A stretch of DNA of 59,592 nucleotides, taken from the NCBI GenBank assembly GCA_022796855.1, contig JAAWJM010000009.1, positions 1 through 59,592 of the forward strand, written 5' to 3'. Position numbers and translations under genes: made by a program. Shown here piece after piece: positions 8,493 through 16,206 of this stretch (its first letter is position 1; each line of letters opens with the position of its first letter). The stretch comes from Clostridia bacterium. GTDB taxonomy: Bacteria > Bacillota > Clostridia > TANB77 > CAG-508. The notes beneath the pieces were generated by a model. The model searched no databases. It was not told the DNA's origin and saw nothing but the letters and a program-made list of their open reading frames with translations.

Positions 8493-9448
8493 ATGGCATA
8501 TAATGTAAAAGAAATTGTAGCAAATAAAGCATCAAGATTTACTTCACGGACATAGAATGTGTGCAGGATGTGGTGCTCCTCCTGTTGCTCGAATGATACT
8601 TCGTGCCCTAAAAGAAGAAGATCATGCTGTTATTGCTGGTGCCACAGGATGTATGGAGGTTTCTACCTTTATTTACCCATACACCGCTTGGACCGATTCT
8701 TTTGTTCATACTGCATTTGAAAATGCAGCAGCAACCCTATCTGGTGTAGAGGCTGCTTATAATTCCATGAAAAAACAAGGAAAATTACCTGAGAATTCTC
8801 ATACCAAATTTATTGCCTTTGGTGGAGATGGTGGAACTTATGATATTGGTCTACAATCTCTTTCAGGAGCAATGGAAAGAGGTCATGACATGGTATATGT
8901 ATGTTATGATAATGGTGCTTATATGAATACGGGAATTCAACGTTCTAGTGCAACACCAAAATTTGCAGATACCACAACAACTCCTGCTGGAAGTGTCATT
9001 CCTCGGAAAAATGCAATCCAGAAAAGATTTAGCAAAAATTATGGTAGGACATCATTTACCATATGTTGCCCAAACCATTGCCTTAAATAATTTTAAAGAT
9101 TTATATGAAAAATCAGAAAAAGCCATTTATACAGAGGGTCCATGTTTCTTAAATGTATTAGCACCATGCCCAAGAGGTTGGGGCTATGCTACCGAAGATT
9201 TAATGAAAATTAATAAACTTGCTGTTGAAACTTGTTATTGGCCTTTATATGAAGTAATTGACGGTGTCTACAAAGTAAACTACAAACCAGCCAAAAAACT
9301 ACCAATTGAAGAATTTTTAAAACCACAAAAACGCTTTAAACACATGTTTAAACCAGGAAATGAATGGATGATAGAAGAATTCCAAAAAGAAGTCGACTTA
9401 AGATGGCAAGAACTTTTGGATTTAGAAGAAATTACGAATAAGGAATAA
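8493..9448 (+). CDS. porB: 2-oxoacid:ferredoxin oxidoreductase, beta subunit; needs two +1 shifts at CGG
   Basis: The ATG at 8493 follows AAAGGAGTG. The frame reads [18 protein letters not shown], meets CGG (8547) and then TAG. Skipping one base gives GHRMCAGCG, the conserved cysteine motif. The second frame runs through the TPP-binding GDGGTYDIG and [15 protein letters not shown] to PAGSVIP, meets CGG (9004), and a second +1 skip gives [17 protein letters not shown] and the normal C terminus. The composite is 317 residues, the family's usual size. All four conserved cofactor regions are intact once both shifts are made, so it does not look like a decaying gene. The shared terminator at 9453 follows. 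Confidence 0.87.
8547..8549 (+). other. CGG +1 recoding site 2 (porB, first)
   Basis: Frame ACT TCA CGG ACA TAG: the zero frame stops two codons later. Skipping C gives TCA (C) GGA CAT AGA, i.e. S-G-H-R, joining the conserved GHxxCxGCG motif. Confidence 0.92.
9004..9006 (+). other. CGG +1 recoding site 3 (porB, second)
   Basis: Frame ATT CCT CGG AAA; skipping C gives CCT (C) GGA AAA ATG, i.e. P-G-K-M, and restores the last 147 residues of PorB. Confidence 0.92.
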
Positions 9449-9452
9449 AAAT

Positions 9453-9476
9453 AAAAAGACGGAAATCCGTCTTTTT
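9453..9476. terminator. Bidirectional terminator between porB and the lipoprotein gene
   Basis: AAAAAGACGGA / TCCGTCTTTTT with a two-base loop; A and T tracts on both sides serve both converging genes. Confidence 0.88.
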
Positions 9477-9480
9477 ATTT

Positions 9481-10191
9481 TTATGAATTCTTTTTGTTTT
9501 TTCCGTGAGATGTGATAGCAAGAATTAGAATAAGGAATAAAATAACGGCTCCTGCTATGATAGCAATATTCACTAAGTTTGTTTGTTCTGCTACAAAATT
9601 AATTTCATTTACTTGTCCAGCTTTTAGAGTCCATTCTATGGTTTTTCCATCTTCCGATACACTACTTGCATTATTCTCCCCTACAGCAAATGGTAAAATT
9701 AGTTTGTAACTAATTTTCATCTGTCCCATTACTGCTGAAGTTAAAGCATCTTCTACTTGTCCTTCTCCTGATAAATCCTTTAAGTCTATGCTTGCATTTT
9801 GTGAGAAAGTTGTTTTTAAAAAGCTTTTTTCATAATGAATGGCATCCGATTCGGTACTATCTTCCATCACTTTAAATTCATGTTGAACATTTGCTACATG
9901 TTTGTATGCTCTAAAACCATAAGTCGTATTATCTTCGTATTCTTCAATGGTGTATCCTTCCTTCGTTGCTTCCTCCTTCATGTCATCAAATGAATTGCTT
10001 TTCTTTAAATCTTCTAATGATACTTTCATACTATTTAGAAAATTCTTGTCATACCCCATAATATAGGACATTTCCCCACTTCCGTCTTTTTCTAGTTTGA
10101 TTTCATAATTAATGTTTGCACAACCTGTTAATCCTAATAGCAAAAAAACAGAAACTACAACTAATATGATTGATTTTAATGTTCTTTTCAT
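9481..10191 (-). CDS. Membrane-anchored lipoprotein, LppM/DUF3153-like
   Basis: A 236-residue exported protein. A signal peptide ends in the lipobox LTGC (Cys near residue 24), so it should be lipidated by Lgt, encoded at 38163. A mostly beta extracytoplasmic domain follows (NYEIKLEKDGSGEMSY, EWTLKAGQVNEINF). A C-terminal membrane helix (LVNIAIIAGAVILFLILILAI) has a short basic tail. This lipobox plus C-terminal helix layout is found in uncharacterised Firmicutes and actinobacterial lipoproteins; the function is unknown. It converges on porB and shares its terminator. Confidence 0.75.
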   Translation of the reverse strand: MKRTLKSIILVVVSVFLLLGLTGCANINYEIKLEKDGSGEMSYIMGYDKNFLNSMKVSLEDLKKSNSFDDMKEEATKEGYTIEEYEDNTTYGFRAYKHVANVQHEFKVMEDSTESDAIHYEKSFLKTTFSQNASIDLKDLSGEGQVEDALTSAVMGQMKISYKLILPFAVGENNASSVSEDGKTIEWTLKAGQVNEINFVAEQTNLVNIAIIAGAVILFLILILAITSHGKNKKNS

Positions 10192-10429
10192 CTATTTTTC
10201 CTCCCCTTTCCTTTTTCTTGTTACACTATATCACGAAATACTATTTTTTGCTACGATTTCTTTTAAAATTCTCCAATTTATCTGTTTTTTATTTTTACTT
10301 ATATGTAAAACCCGCTATTCTCTAGCAAAAATCGACTTTTTCTTTTCCGTTTTATTCACCCTTTTTATGCCTCAAATTATTTGTATGATATTCTATTTAA
10401 GTTACAAATGATAAAGGAGGTGTTTTCCA

Positions 10430-10564
10430 ATGAAACCATTGGGTAAAATCATCATTAATGTACTAAAAGATAAAGAGAATCATTATTCTTTTGATGTTTA
10501 CGAAGAAAATGATAACCTAACTTGTATTAAATATGTGATTGAAGATACCTTAAAAATGTATTAG
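10430..10564 (+). CDS. Small protein of 44 residues, unknown
   Basis: An ATG at 10430 follows a near-perfect ribosome site (AAAGGAGGTG) with good spacing, and a strong terminator overlaps the stop. The product begins MKPLGKIIINVLKDKEN and is soluble, acidic and without Cys or membrane segments. The flanking signals make a real gene likely. I recognise no family. It is isolated between a divergent lipoprotein gene and a convergent ferredoxin gene. Confidence 0.6.
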   Translation: MKPLGKIIINVLKDKENHYSFDVYEENDNLTCIKYVIEDTLKMY

Positions 10565-10595
10565 GACTAGGTTTTTACACCTAGTCCTTCTTTGT
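10564..10595 (+). terminator. Terminator of the 44-residue gene
   Basis: Nine-base stem GGACTAGGT / ACCTAGTCC (10564-10572, 10579-10587) followed by TTCTTTGTT. Confidence 0.8.
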
Positions 10596-10655
10596 TATTT
10601 GTAACTTTAATTGATTGGTTCTATTTTAGAATAAATAATATCAATCACTTTTTTC

Positions 10656-10832
10656 TTAATCATTTGCTTCGCAAGGTGCGTCTACTGGACATGTATCTTT
10701 ACATGTTCCACATCCAATGCATGCATCTTGGTCTATTTCGTATCTTTCTTCTCCTTGTTTTATGCATTCTACTGGGCAGTTTGCTGCACATGCTCCACAG
10801 CTAATACAAGCTTCTGTAATTTTATATGCCAT
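10656..10832 (-). CDS. 2x[4Fe-4S] ferredoxin
   Basis: A 58-residue clostridial-type ferredoxin starting MAYKITEACISCG after AAAGGAGGG; the longer in-frame start at 10874 lacks a ribosome site. Two cluster motifs are present, CISCGACAANCP and CIGCGTCKDTCP, spaced as in small bacterial ferredoxins. It is a soluble low-potential electron carrier, plausible as acceptor for the oxidoreductase at 6394-9448. It is followed upstream by ricT-holB on the same strand. Confidence 0.92.
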   Translation of the reverse strand: MAYKITEACISCGACAANCPVECIKQGEERYEIDQDACIGCGTCKDTCPVDAPCEAND

Positions 10833-10888
10833 ATTAATTCCCTCCTTTTTAACTATATATATTACATTTTTCAATATTTAAAACAATT

Positions 10889-11812
10889 TTACATATCTTG
10901 TGCCTGATTTTTTTTGTCTTCTTCTTCTAATTTTTCTAATTTTCGAAGTTCTCTTAATTCTTCCTTGTTTACTCCCTCTATGTCGTCCTTATCTTCTACA
11001 TCTTTAATAATTTTTAGGTCTTTTGCTTCTAATTTTTTGTAATAAAATCCTTCTTTATCTTTAAATTTGACTCTTACTTTTTCTTTTAAAATTTCTACAG
11101 AATCTACCATTCCTTCTCCATCTTCTTTGGATTTGACAATGGCTCCTACTTTTGGTAATTTCTTTAATTTATCCAAATATGCTTCTTCTTCGTATTTTAA
11201 ACAGCACATAAGTCTTCCGCAATTTCCTGATATTTTAGAAGGATTTAGCGATATATTTTGTTCTTTTGCCATTTTAATCGATACGGTTTCAAAGTTTGGT
11301 AAAAATGTAGTACAACATAATTGCCTTCCACACATACCATTTCCACCAATTCGTTTTACTTCGTCTCTTACTCCAATTTGACGAAGTTCAATTCTGGTTT
11401 TAAAAATCGCTGCTAAATCTTTTACCAATTCTCGAAAATCGATTCTTCCATCTGCAGTAAAATAAAATAACACTTTGCTATTATCGAATTTGTATTCGAC
11501 ATCTGTTAAATTCATGGCTAGTTTATGCTTTTTTATTTGCTCCTCACAAATATGAAAAGCCTCTTTTTCTTGTTTTTTATTCTCTTCATGGTGTTTATAA
11601 TCTTTATACCCTGCTACTCTTATAATTGGTTTTAAATCGTTTTCAATCTTTTCTTCTGGTAGTAATTTATTTTCAATGATGACTTCTGCAAACTCTTGTC
11701 CCATTGCTGTTTCTACAATTACATGTTGTCCTTGTTTTAGTTTATAATGTTTTGGGTCAAAAAAATAAATTTTTCCCGGCCTTTTAAAACGAACTCCTAT
11801 AATTTCTTTCAA
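10889..11812 (-). CDS. ricT: PSP1/RicT-family protein
   Basis: About 307 residues with the PSP1 C-terminal domain and the cysteine-rich blocks GNGMCGRQLCCTTF and SGNCGRLMCCLKYEE typical of RicT (YaaT). RicT forms the Fe-S RicAFT complex with RicA and RicF, needed in Bacillus for RNA processing by RNase Y and for sporulation and biofilm signalling. The tail is highly charged (Lys/Glu). The best start is a TTG at 11812: GGGAGG lies seven bases upstream and the TTG overlaps the holB stop (TTGA), so the two are translationally coupled. An ATG at 11827 lacks a ribosome site. The holB-ricT order matches many Firmicutes. Confidence 0.88.
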   Translation of the reverse strand: MKEIIGVRFKRPGKIYFFDPKHYKLKQGQHVIVETAMGQEFAEVIIENKLLPEEKIENDLKPIIRVAGYKDYKHHEENKKQEKEAFHICEEQIKKHKLAMNLTDVEYKFDNSKVLFYFTADGRIDFRELVKDLAAIFKTRIELRQIGVRDEVKRIGGNGMCGRQLCCTTFLPNFETVSIKMAKEQNISLNPSKISGNCGRLMCCLKYEEEAYLDKLKKLPKVGAIVKSKEDGEGMVDSVEILKEKVRVKFKDKEGFYYKKLEAKDLKIIKDVEDKDDIEGVNKEELRELRKLEKLEEEDKKNQAQDM

Positions 11813-12703
11813 ACTGATTCCTCCCATATGCGAAATAGCATTTTATCAATACTCATATCGTAATTGCTATTCAATTTTAGATTCTTCTTTACTTCTTCAA
11901 TGGTTTCAATATACGTTATATATTGTGGTTTTGTTTTGGCTTGTTCTAACAAGATAATGTTGATATATTCTAATAAATCGTAAATGATTTCTTTGTTTTT
12001 ATATAAACTTTCAAGATGTGGCATTACCTCTAATAACGTATAAGCTTCTACTTGTGAAAAAATCTTTTGTATTTCATCATAAACTTCCTGTTTTTCTTCT
12101 ATCTTCAGTGCTTTTTCAATACTGCCATCAAATGCTTTTAGACGTTCTTTGGTTACCTTTTGGATTCCTAACTTTTTTTGCAAAAATGAGGTTAGGGTTT
12201 CTGGTTCAATTTTTCGAAATAGTACTTTCATACAGCGAGAACGTATGGTATTTAATAATGCACTTTCATTAGAAGCAATTAACACAATGGTTACAAAGGA
12301 AGGTGGTTCTTCTAGGGTTTTTAATAAGCAATTTCCAGCTTCTTTTGTCATCTTGTCTGCATCTTTTATCACATAGACTTTTTTAGAAGAAATAATTGGC
12401 TTTTCTAGAATTTTTGCTTGCATTCCGTCTAATTTGTTCAATTTTAATTTTTCCATCTTCTGGTTCTAAAAAAATAAAATCTGGCTGGTTATTTTCTAAA
12501 AACTGCTTACACGATTTACAAACTCCACACGCCTTTTTATCTCCTGTACATAACAACATTTTTGCAAATTCCTTAGCAAATAATGTTTTTCCTATCCCAC
12601 TTGGTCCAAGAAATAAGTAACTGTGTGTCGTCTTTCCTTGTTCAATCATCGAAACCAGTAAGTTCTTTACCTTTTCATTTCCTACTAAATTTTCAAAAGC
12701 CAT
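11809..12703 (-). CDS. holB: DNA polymerase III delta' subunit, read through a +1 shift at CGG
   Basis: The clamp-loader subunit delta', essential for loading the sliding clamp. The first frame (from 12703) has the AAA+ P-loop GPSGIGKTLFAKEFAK and the zinc-finger cysteines CGVCKSC, then EDGKIKIEQIR, where it meets CGG (12427). A +1 skip gives GMQAKILEKPIISSKKVYVI and DADKMTKEAGNCLLKTLEEPP, the standard sensor region. The composite is 297 residues, normal for the family. The zero frame would end 13 codons after the CGG, destroying an essential protein, which argues for efficient recoding. Confidence 0.87.
12425..12427 (-). other. CGG +1 recoding site 4 (holB)
   Basis: Frame ATT AGA CGG AAT; skipping C gives AGA (C) GGA ATG CAA, i.e. 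R-G-M-Q, and rejoins the AAA+ domain. Confidence 0.92.
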
Positions 12704-12816
12704 GTCTTTATTTCCTTTATTTTAATCTTCTATTGCATTATATCGCATTTTCGTTTATTTTTCAATGGATTTGTTGCAATTTTTGGATTTGTTGGTTACT
12801 GTTCAGACATACTTTT

Positions 12817-12884
12817 AAGAACCCCCAGTCAGCTTCGCTGCCAGCCCCCTTGTTAAAGGGGCTTTCTTGCAACGCTTCGTAAGG
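12817..12884. repeat. Dispersed GC-rich hairpin repeat, family 1, copy 1
   Basis: AAGAACCCCCAGTC, a short variable hairpin, then AGCCCCCTTGTTAAAGGGG and a tail CTTTCTTG...CTTCGTAAGG. Other copies lie at 12964, 42072 and 56048. It stands out from the AT-rich background. It occupies the 12704-13034 gap between lepB and holB together with copy 2; nothing else is visible in that gap. Confidence 0.75.
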
Positions 12885-12963
12885 ATACGTAAATTGAAGT
12901 GATTTCAAAATATTATTTTTAATACTTACTATTTTTTTATTGTTTGGTATTTATTTATTGCAT

Positions 12964-13034
12964 AAGAACCCCCAAAGCTCCTACAGAAAAGCCCCTTTAA
13001 CAAGGGGGCTGGCGCGGAGCGACTGGGGGTTCTT
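12964..13034. repeat. Dispersed GC-rich hairpin repeat, family 1, copy 2 (inverted)
   Basis: Begins AAGAACCCCC and ends GGGGGTTCTT, with the core CCCCTTTAACAAGGGGGCT in the opposite orientation to copy 1. It abuts the lepB stop codon and probably also ends that transcript. Confidence 0.75.
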
Positions 13035-13685
13035 TTATTCTACACGACCAAATACGTCAAATGGCCAAAAACGAATCCATACTTTGCTTTCTATTTTTTC
13101 TAGGGGAATACAGCCAAATCTTCTTGAATCGGTACTTTGTGGACGGTTATCTCCCATAACAAATACACTATTTTGTGGAACAATGATGTCGGTAAATACG
13201 CCTTCTAGGGATTCGGTTTTTACGTTGTCTCCTAGATAGGGTTCGTCTAGTTCTTCTCCGTTGATGTAGACAGTTCCATTTTCAATTTTGACATGTTCTC
13301 CAGGAAGTCCAATCACACGTTTAATGTAGCTAGTTTTTCCAATTTCTAGTACATAATAACGAAGTTTGTTAAATACTCCTTTTATTTTATAATCATAGGT
13401 CGCAATTGGATTTTTTAGGTTTGCTTCTACTTGTGATACATAGCCTTTGCTTGGAGCTTCAAAGGTAACAATGTCTCCACGACTTGGCATTTTTCTTATG
13501 GTTCTTACGGTTCGGTTTAGGATTAAACGTTGACCTGGTTTTAAGGTTGGATACATAGATGGTTGTTGTACAATGGTTGGTGTTCCTATAAAATAACGTA
13601 CAAGCAAGGCTAATACAACAGCAATTACAATGCAATACACCCATTCTAATATTTCTTTTGCTTTCCATCTTCCCTCTTCGTTCAT
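13035..13685 (-). CDS. lepB: Type I signal peptidase
   Basis: A 216-residue membrane protease that removes signal peptides from exported proteins. One N-terminal helix (WVYCIVIAVVLALLVRYFIG) is followed by the catalytic serine block QQPSMYPTLKPGQ, the catalytic lysine in YIKRVIGLPGE, and the family blocks GDIVTFEAP and VMGDNRPQSTDSRRFG. The start at 13685 is chosen because AGGAGG lies eight bases upstream; the longer frame to 13748 runs back into a family-2 repeat. Several exported proteins here are likely substrates. Confidence 0.93.
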   Translation of the reverse strand: MNEEGRWKAKEILEWVYCIVIAVVLALLVRYFIGTPTIVQQPSMYPTLKPGQRLILNRTVRTIRKMPSRGDIVTFEAPSKGYVSQVEANLKNPIATYDYKIKGVFNKLRYYVLEIGKTSYIKRVIGLPGEHVKIENGTVYINGEELDEPYLGDNVKTESLEGVFTDIIVPQNSVFVMGDNRPQSTDSRRFGCIPLEKIESKVWIRFWPFDVFGRVE

Positions 13686-13716
13686 TTTATATCCTCCTAA
13701 TTCTGGCGTTATTTGC

Positions 13717-13745
13717 GGGTCGATGTGGGCATCGACCCCTACATG
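13717..13745. repeat. Dispersed hairpin repeat, family 2, copy 1
   Basis: GGGTCGATGTGGGCATCGACCCCTACATG: a self-complementary GTCGATG / CATCGAC hairpin ending CCCCTACA. Related copies are at 15257, 43607 and 55639. Confidence 0.7.
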
Positions 13746-13793
13746 CAATTCGGTTATTTTTGTCTATGCGAAAATGAATTTCGCCCCTATGCA

Positions 13794-15230
13794 TCATTTT
13801 GTTGGTATTCGGATTACAACCTCGGTACCTTGTCCTTGTTCGCTTTTTATGTCGATACTTCCACCATTTCTGTCTAATATTTCTTTTGCGATGGATAGTC
13901 CTAGTCCAGTTCCTCCCATTTCTCTAGTACGTGCTTTGTCTACACGGTAAAATCTTTCAAAAATTCTAGTTAGGTCTTCTTCTGGAATGCCTAACCCATT
14001 ATCAATCACTTTAATATAGGCATCATTATAGACAAATCCCACGTATATTTTAATATGTCCTTCTTCTTTGGTGTATTTAATACTATTGGTTAATACATTT
14101 AAAATAACCCTTGAAATACCATCTTTATCAGCATACACTGGTGGTACATTGGCAGTTACAAAGCATTCTACTTGGTGACGTTTTTGCTTAATTTGTGGTT
14201 GTACTCTTTCTTGGCATTTTTTTACTAGTTCTCCTAAATCAAATTCCTCTTTTTCTTGTTTAATTTGATTATTATCGAACCTAGATAATGCCAAAAGGTC
14301 GGTTACTAGTTTTGCCATTCTTCGTGCTTCTGACGCAATAACACTTAAAAATTTATCCTGTGTTTGTTTGTCATATTCGCCCTCTAACAAGGTATCTGCA
14401 TATCCCATAATCGAGGTAATTGGTGTTTTTAGTTCATGTGATACATCGGCTACAAATTCTTTTCTCATATTGTCTAGTTTTACATGTTCTGTAATATCTT
14501 GTATCACTACCATAACTCCTGCTGGTGTTTCGTTTTCATTTTTTAGTGGTGCAAAAAATAGATTGATATTGGTATCGCCTAAGGTTACTCTTTCTTCCGA
14601 AGAAGTCCAGTTGTCTAAGTAAATAATTTTTTCCATATTGATTTCAATATTTAGTTTTTCAAAAATTTTTTCAAAGGTTTCTTCTTCTGGCATAATTCGT
14701 AATAACCTTGTTGCTGCTGGATTGACTAATATGATTTTTCCTTCCATATTAAAAGCAATAATTCCATCCGTCATATGTAATAAAATGGTTTCAATTTGAT
14801 TTTTTTGTCTGGATACTTCGTTTAGGTTTTCTTTTAATTCACTCGTCATAAGTCCAAAGGCATCTACTAATTCGTTTACTTGTTTATCTTCTTTTTGCCC
14901 TACTTTTTTAATCTCTACTTCTTCCCCTGCTGCAATACGTTTGGCACTACTGATTAATTTATTAATGGGTTTTGTTACTTTTGCTGTAATAAAGCCAAAA
15001 ACCACAGTAGCAATTAAACAAAAACCCACAATCGCATAAATCATAAACCACGTACCTTGTTTGACAATATCACTTGTTTCACTTGCTAATTGGTCTTTGT
15101 TTGCTTCTTGTACAATTTGTGCATTAATATCTTGCAACTGATGTAAAAAATAGGCACTAATTCCCGTGATTAAAACAATTGTTAATACTGTAAAAATTAA
15201 TATGATTTTTAATTGTACATTTTTTACCAT
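13794..15230 (-). CDS. walK: Sensor histidine kinase (WalK/PhoR type)
   Basis: A 478-residue membrane kinase starting MVKNVQLKII after AAAGGGG. Two N-terminal helices flank a short outside loop of about 30-35 residues, much smaller than in Bacillus WalK. HAMP follows (KVTKPINKLISSAKRIAAGEE), then a PAS domain (NQIETILLHMTDGIIAFN), HisKA with the phospho-acceptor His in FVADVSHELKTPITS, and HATPase (DNGLGIPEEDL, GGTGLGLSIAKEI). It is paired with the WalR-like regulator just upstream. In Firmicutes WalRK controls wall hydrolases; whether that holds here is inference. A terminator and a repeat lie between the two genes. Confidence 0.85.
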   Translation of the reverse strand: MVKNVQLKIILIFTVLTIVLITGISAYFLHQLQDINAQIVQEANKDQLASETSDIVKQGTWFMIYAIVGFCLIATVVFGFITAKVTKPINKLISSAKRIAAGEEVEIKKVGQKEDKQVNELVDAFGLMTSELKENLNEVSRQKNQIETILLHMTDGIIAFNMEGKIILVNPAATRLLRIMPEEETFEKIFEKLNIEINMEKIIYLDNWTSSEERVTLGDTNINLFFAPLKNENETPAGVMVVIQDITEHVKLDNMRKEFVADVSHELKTPITSIMGYADTLLEGEYDKQTQDKFLSVIASEARRMAKLVTDLLALSRFDNNQIKQEKEEFDLGELVKKCQERVQPQIKQKRHQVECFVTANVPPVYADKDGISRVILNVLTNSIKYTKEEGHIKIYVGFVYNDAYIKVIDNGLGIPEEDLTRIFERFYRVDKARTREMGGTGLGLSIAKEILDRNGGSIDIKSEQGQGTEVVIRIPTK

Positions 15231-15256
15231 GTTATTCCCCTTTTGTTTCAATTGCT

Positions 15257-15283
15257 AGGTCGATGTGGGCATCGCCCCCTACA
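15257..15283. repeat. Dispersed hairpin repeat, family 2, copy 2
   Basis: GGTCGATGTGGGCATCGCCCCCTACA, close to the copy at 13717, between walR and walK. Confidence 0.65.
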
Positions 15284-15302
15284 ATCCTATTTTGCTTTAA
15301 CG

Positions 15303-15342
15303 AAAAAGACAGAAATCAGAATGGTTTGCCTGATTTCTGACT
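15303..15342 (-). terminator. Hairpin after walR
   Basis: CAGAAATCAG / CTGATTTCTG (15310-15319, 15330-15339) followed on the minus strand by CTTTTTCG. It should reduce readthrough from walR into walK. Confidence 0.72.
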
Positions 15343-15365
15343 TATTCTTTTTCAATTTTTATTTT

Positions 15366-16094
15366 TTATCTTGCGGAAATGTAATAGCCAACCCCTCTTT
15401 TGGTAATTAGTATTTTAGGAGCTGAGGTATCTTTTTCTATTTTTTCACGAATTCTTCTTACTGTTACATCAACGGTTCGGATATCTCCATAGTATTCATA
15501 GCCCCATACTTTTTCTAGTAATACTTCTCTTGTAATAACTTGTCCTGGTTGACTTGCTAAATATTTTAGTACTTCAAACTCACGAAGAGTTAAATCGACT
15601 ACTTCTCCTTTTACTTGTACTTCAAATTTATCTAAATCTAAGGTTAAGTCTCCTACTACAATTTTATTTGCTAATTCTGTTTTTTCTTCTACTTCTTCTA
15701 AGGATACTTCTGCTTTTCTTAAATTGGCCTTAATTCTTGCCATCAATTCTCGTACACTAAAAGGCTTGGTTACATAGTCATCTGCTCCTAATTCTAAGCC
15801 TAGAATTTTATCAATTTCTTCGTCTTTGGCGGTTAGCATTAAAATTGGCACATTTAGGTTATGACGAATTCGTTTACAAACAGCTAATCCATCCATTTTA
15901 GGAAGCATGATATCCAATAAAATTAAATCTGGCTTTTGGCTAAGTGCAACATCAACTGCAGTTAAGCCATCGTTTGCTTGTAAGGTATTATATCCTTCTT
16001 TTTGTAAATTATAAACTAAGATGTCTACAATGTGTTGTTCATCATCTACAATCAGAATGGTTTTCTTGTCTTTGTCCATCACTTCATTTTCCAT
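15366..16094 (-). CDS. walR: WalR-like response regulator (OmpR/PhoB family)
   Basis: A 242-residue regulator starting MENEVMDKDKK after GAGGTG. The receiver domain shows VDDEQHI, the phospho-acceptor Asp in LILLDIMLP, and TAKDEE and TKPF. A winged-helix domain ends the protein with VWGYEYYGDIRTVDVTVRR and ITKRGVGYYISAR, close to the WalR consensus. It controls genes in response to the kinase encoded downstream. An 18-bp palindrome overlaps its predicted promoter, suggesting its own control by a dimeric regulator. Confidence 0.9.
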   Translation of the reverse strand: MENEVMDKDKKTILIVDDEQHIVDILVYNLQKEGYNTLQANDGLTAVDVALSQKPDLILLDIMLPKMDGLAVCKRIRHNLNVPILMLTAKDEEIDKILGLELGADDYVTKPFSVRELMARIKANLRKAEVSLEEVEEKTELANKIVVGDLTLDLDKFEVQVKGEVVDLTLREFEVLKYLASQPGQVITREVLLEKVWGYEYYGDIRTVDVTVRRIREKIEKDTSAPKILITKRGVGYYISAR

Positions 16095-16119
16095 AAAGTT
16101 ACACCTCAACTTTTTTCAT

Positions 16120-16160
16120 AAAATAATATCTATGATAAAATATATCATAGATATTATTTT
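16120..16160. promoter_or_regulatory. 18-bp AT-rich palindrome over the walR -10 region
   Basis: AAATAATATCTATGATA and its exact complement (16121-16137, 16143-16159), extendable by one pair, with a five-base loop. It covers the -10 box of the predicted walR promoter. It could be an operator, or a weak terminator for the BspA-like gene upstream. Confidence 0.5.
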
Positions 16161-16167
16161 TGTACAA
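16139..16167 (-). promoter_or_regulatory. Candidate walR promoter
   Basis: TTGTAC (16162-16167), 17-base spacer, TATATT (16139-16144), about 45 bases before the walR start and inside the palindrome. Confidence 0.5.
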
Positions 16168-16206
16168 GTATTTTTATACATTTTTCTAAGGCAATTTCAC
16201 TAAATA

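Noticed and set aside
8557..9090. Independent short gene inside the porB region
   Set aside because: It has no ribosome site, begins at the internal Met of the GHRMCAGCG motif and is the middle part of porB.
12704..13034. Hidden gene in the lepB-holB gap
   Set aside because: The gap is filled by two family-1 repeats; open frames across it have no ribosome sites and run through the repeats.
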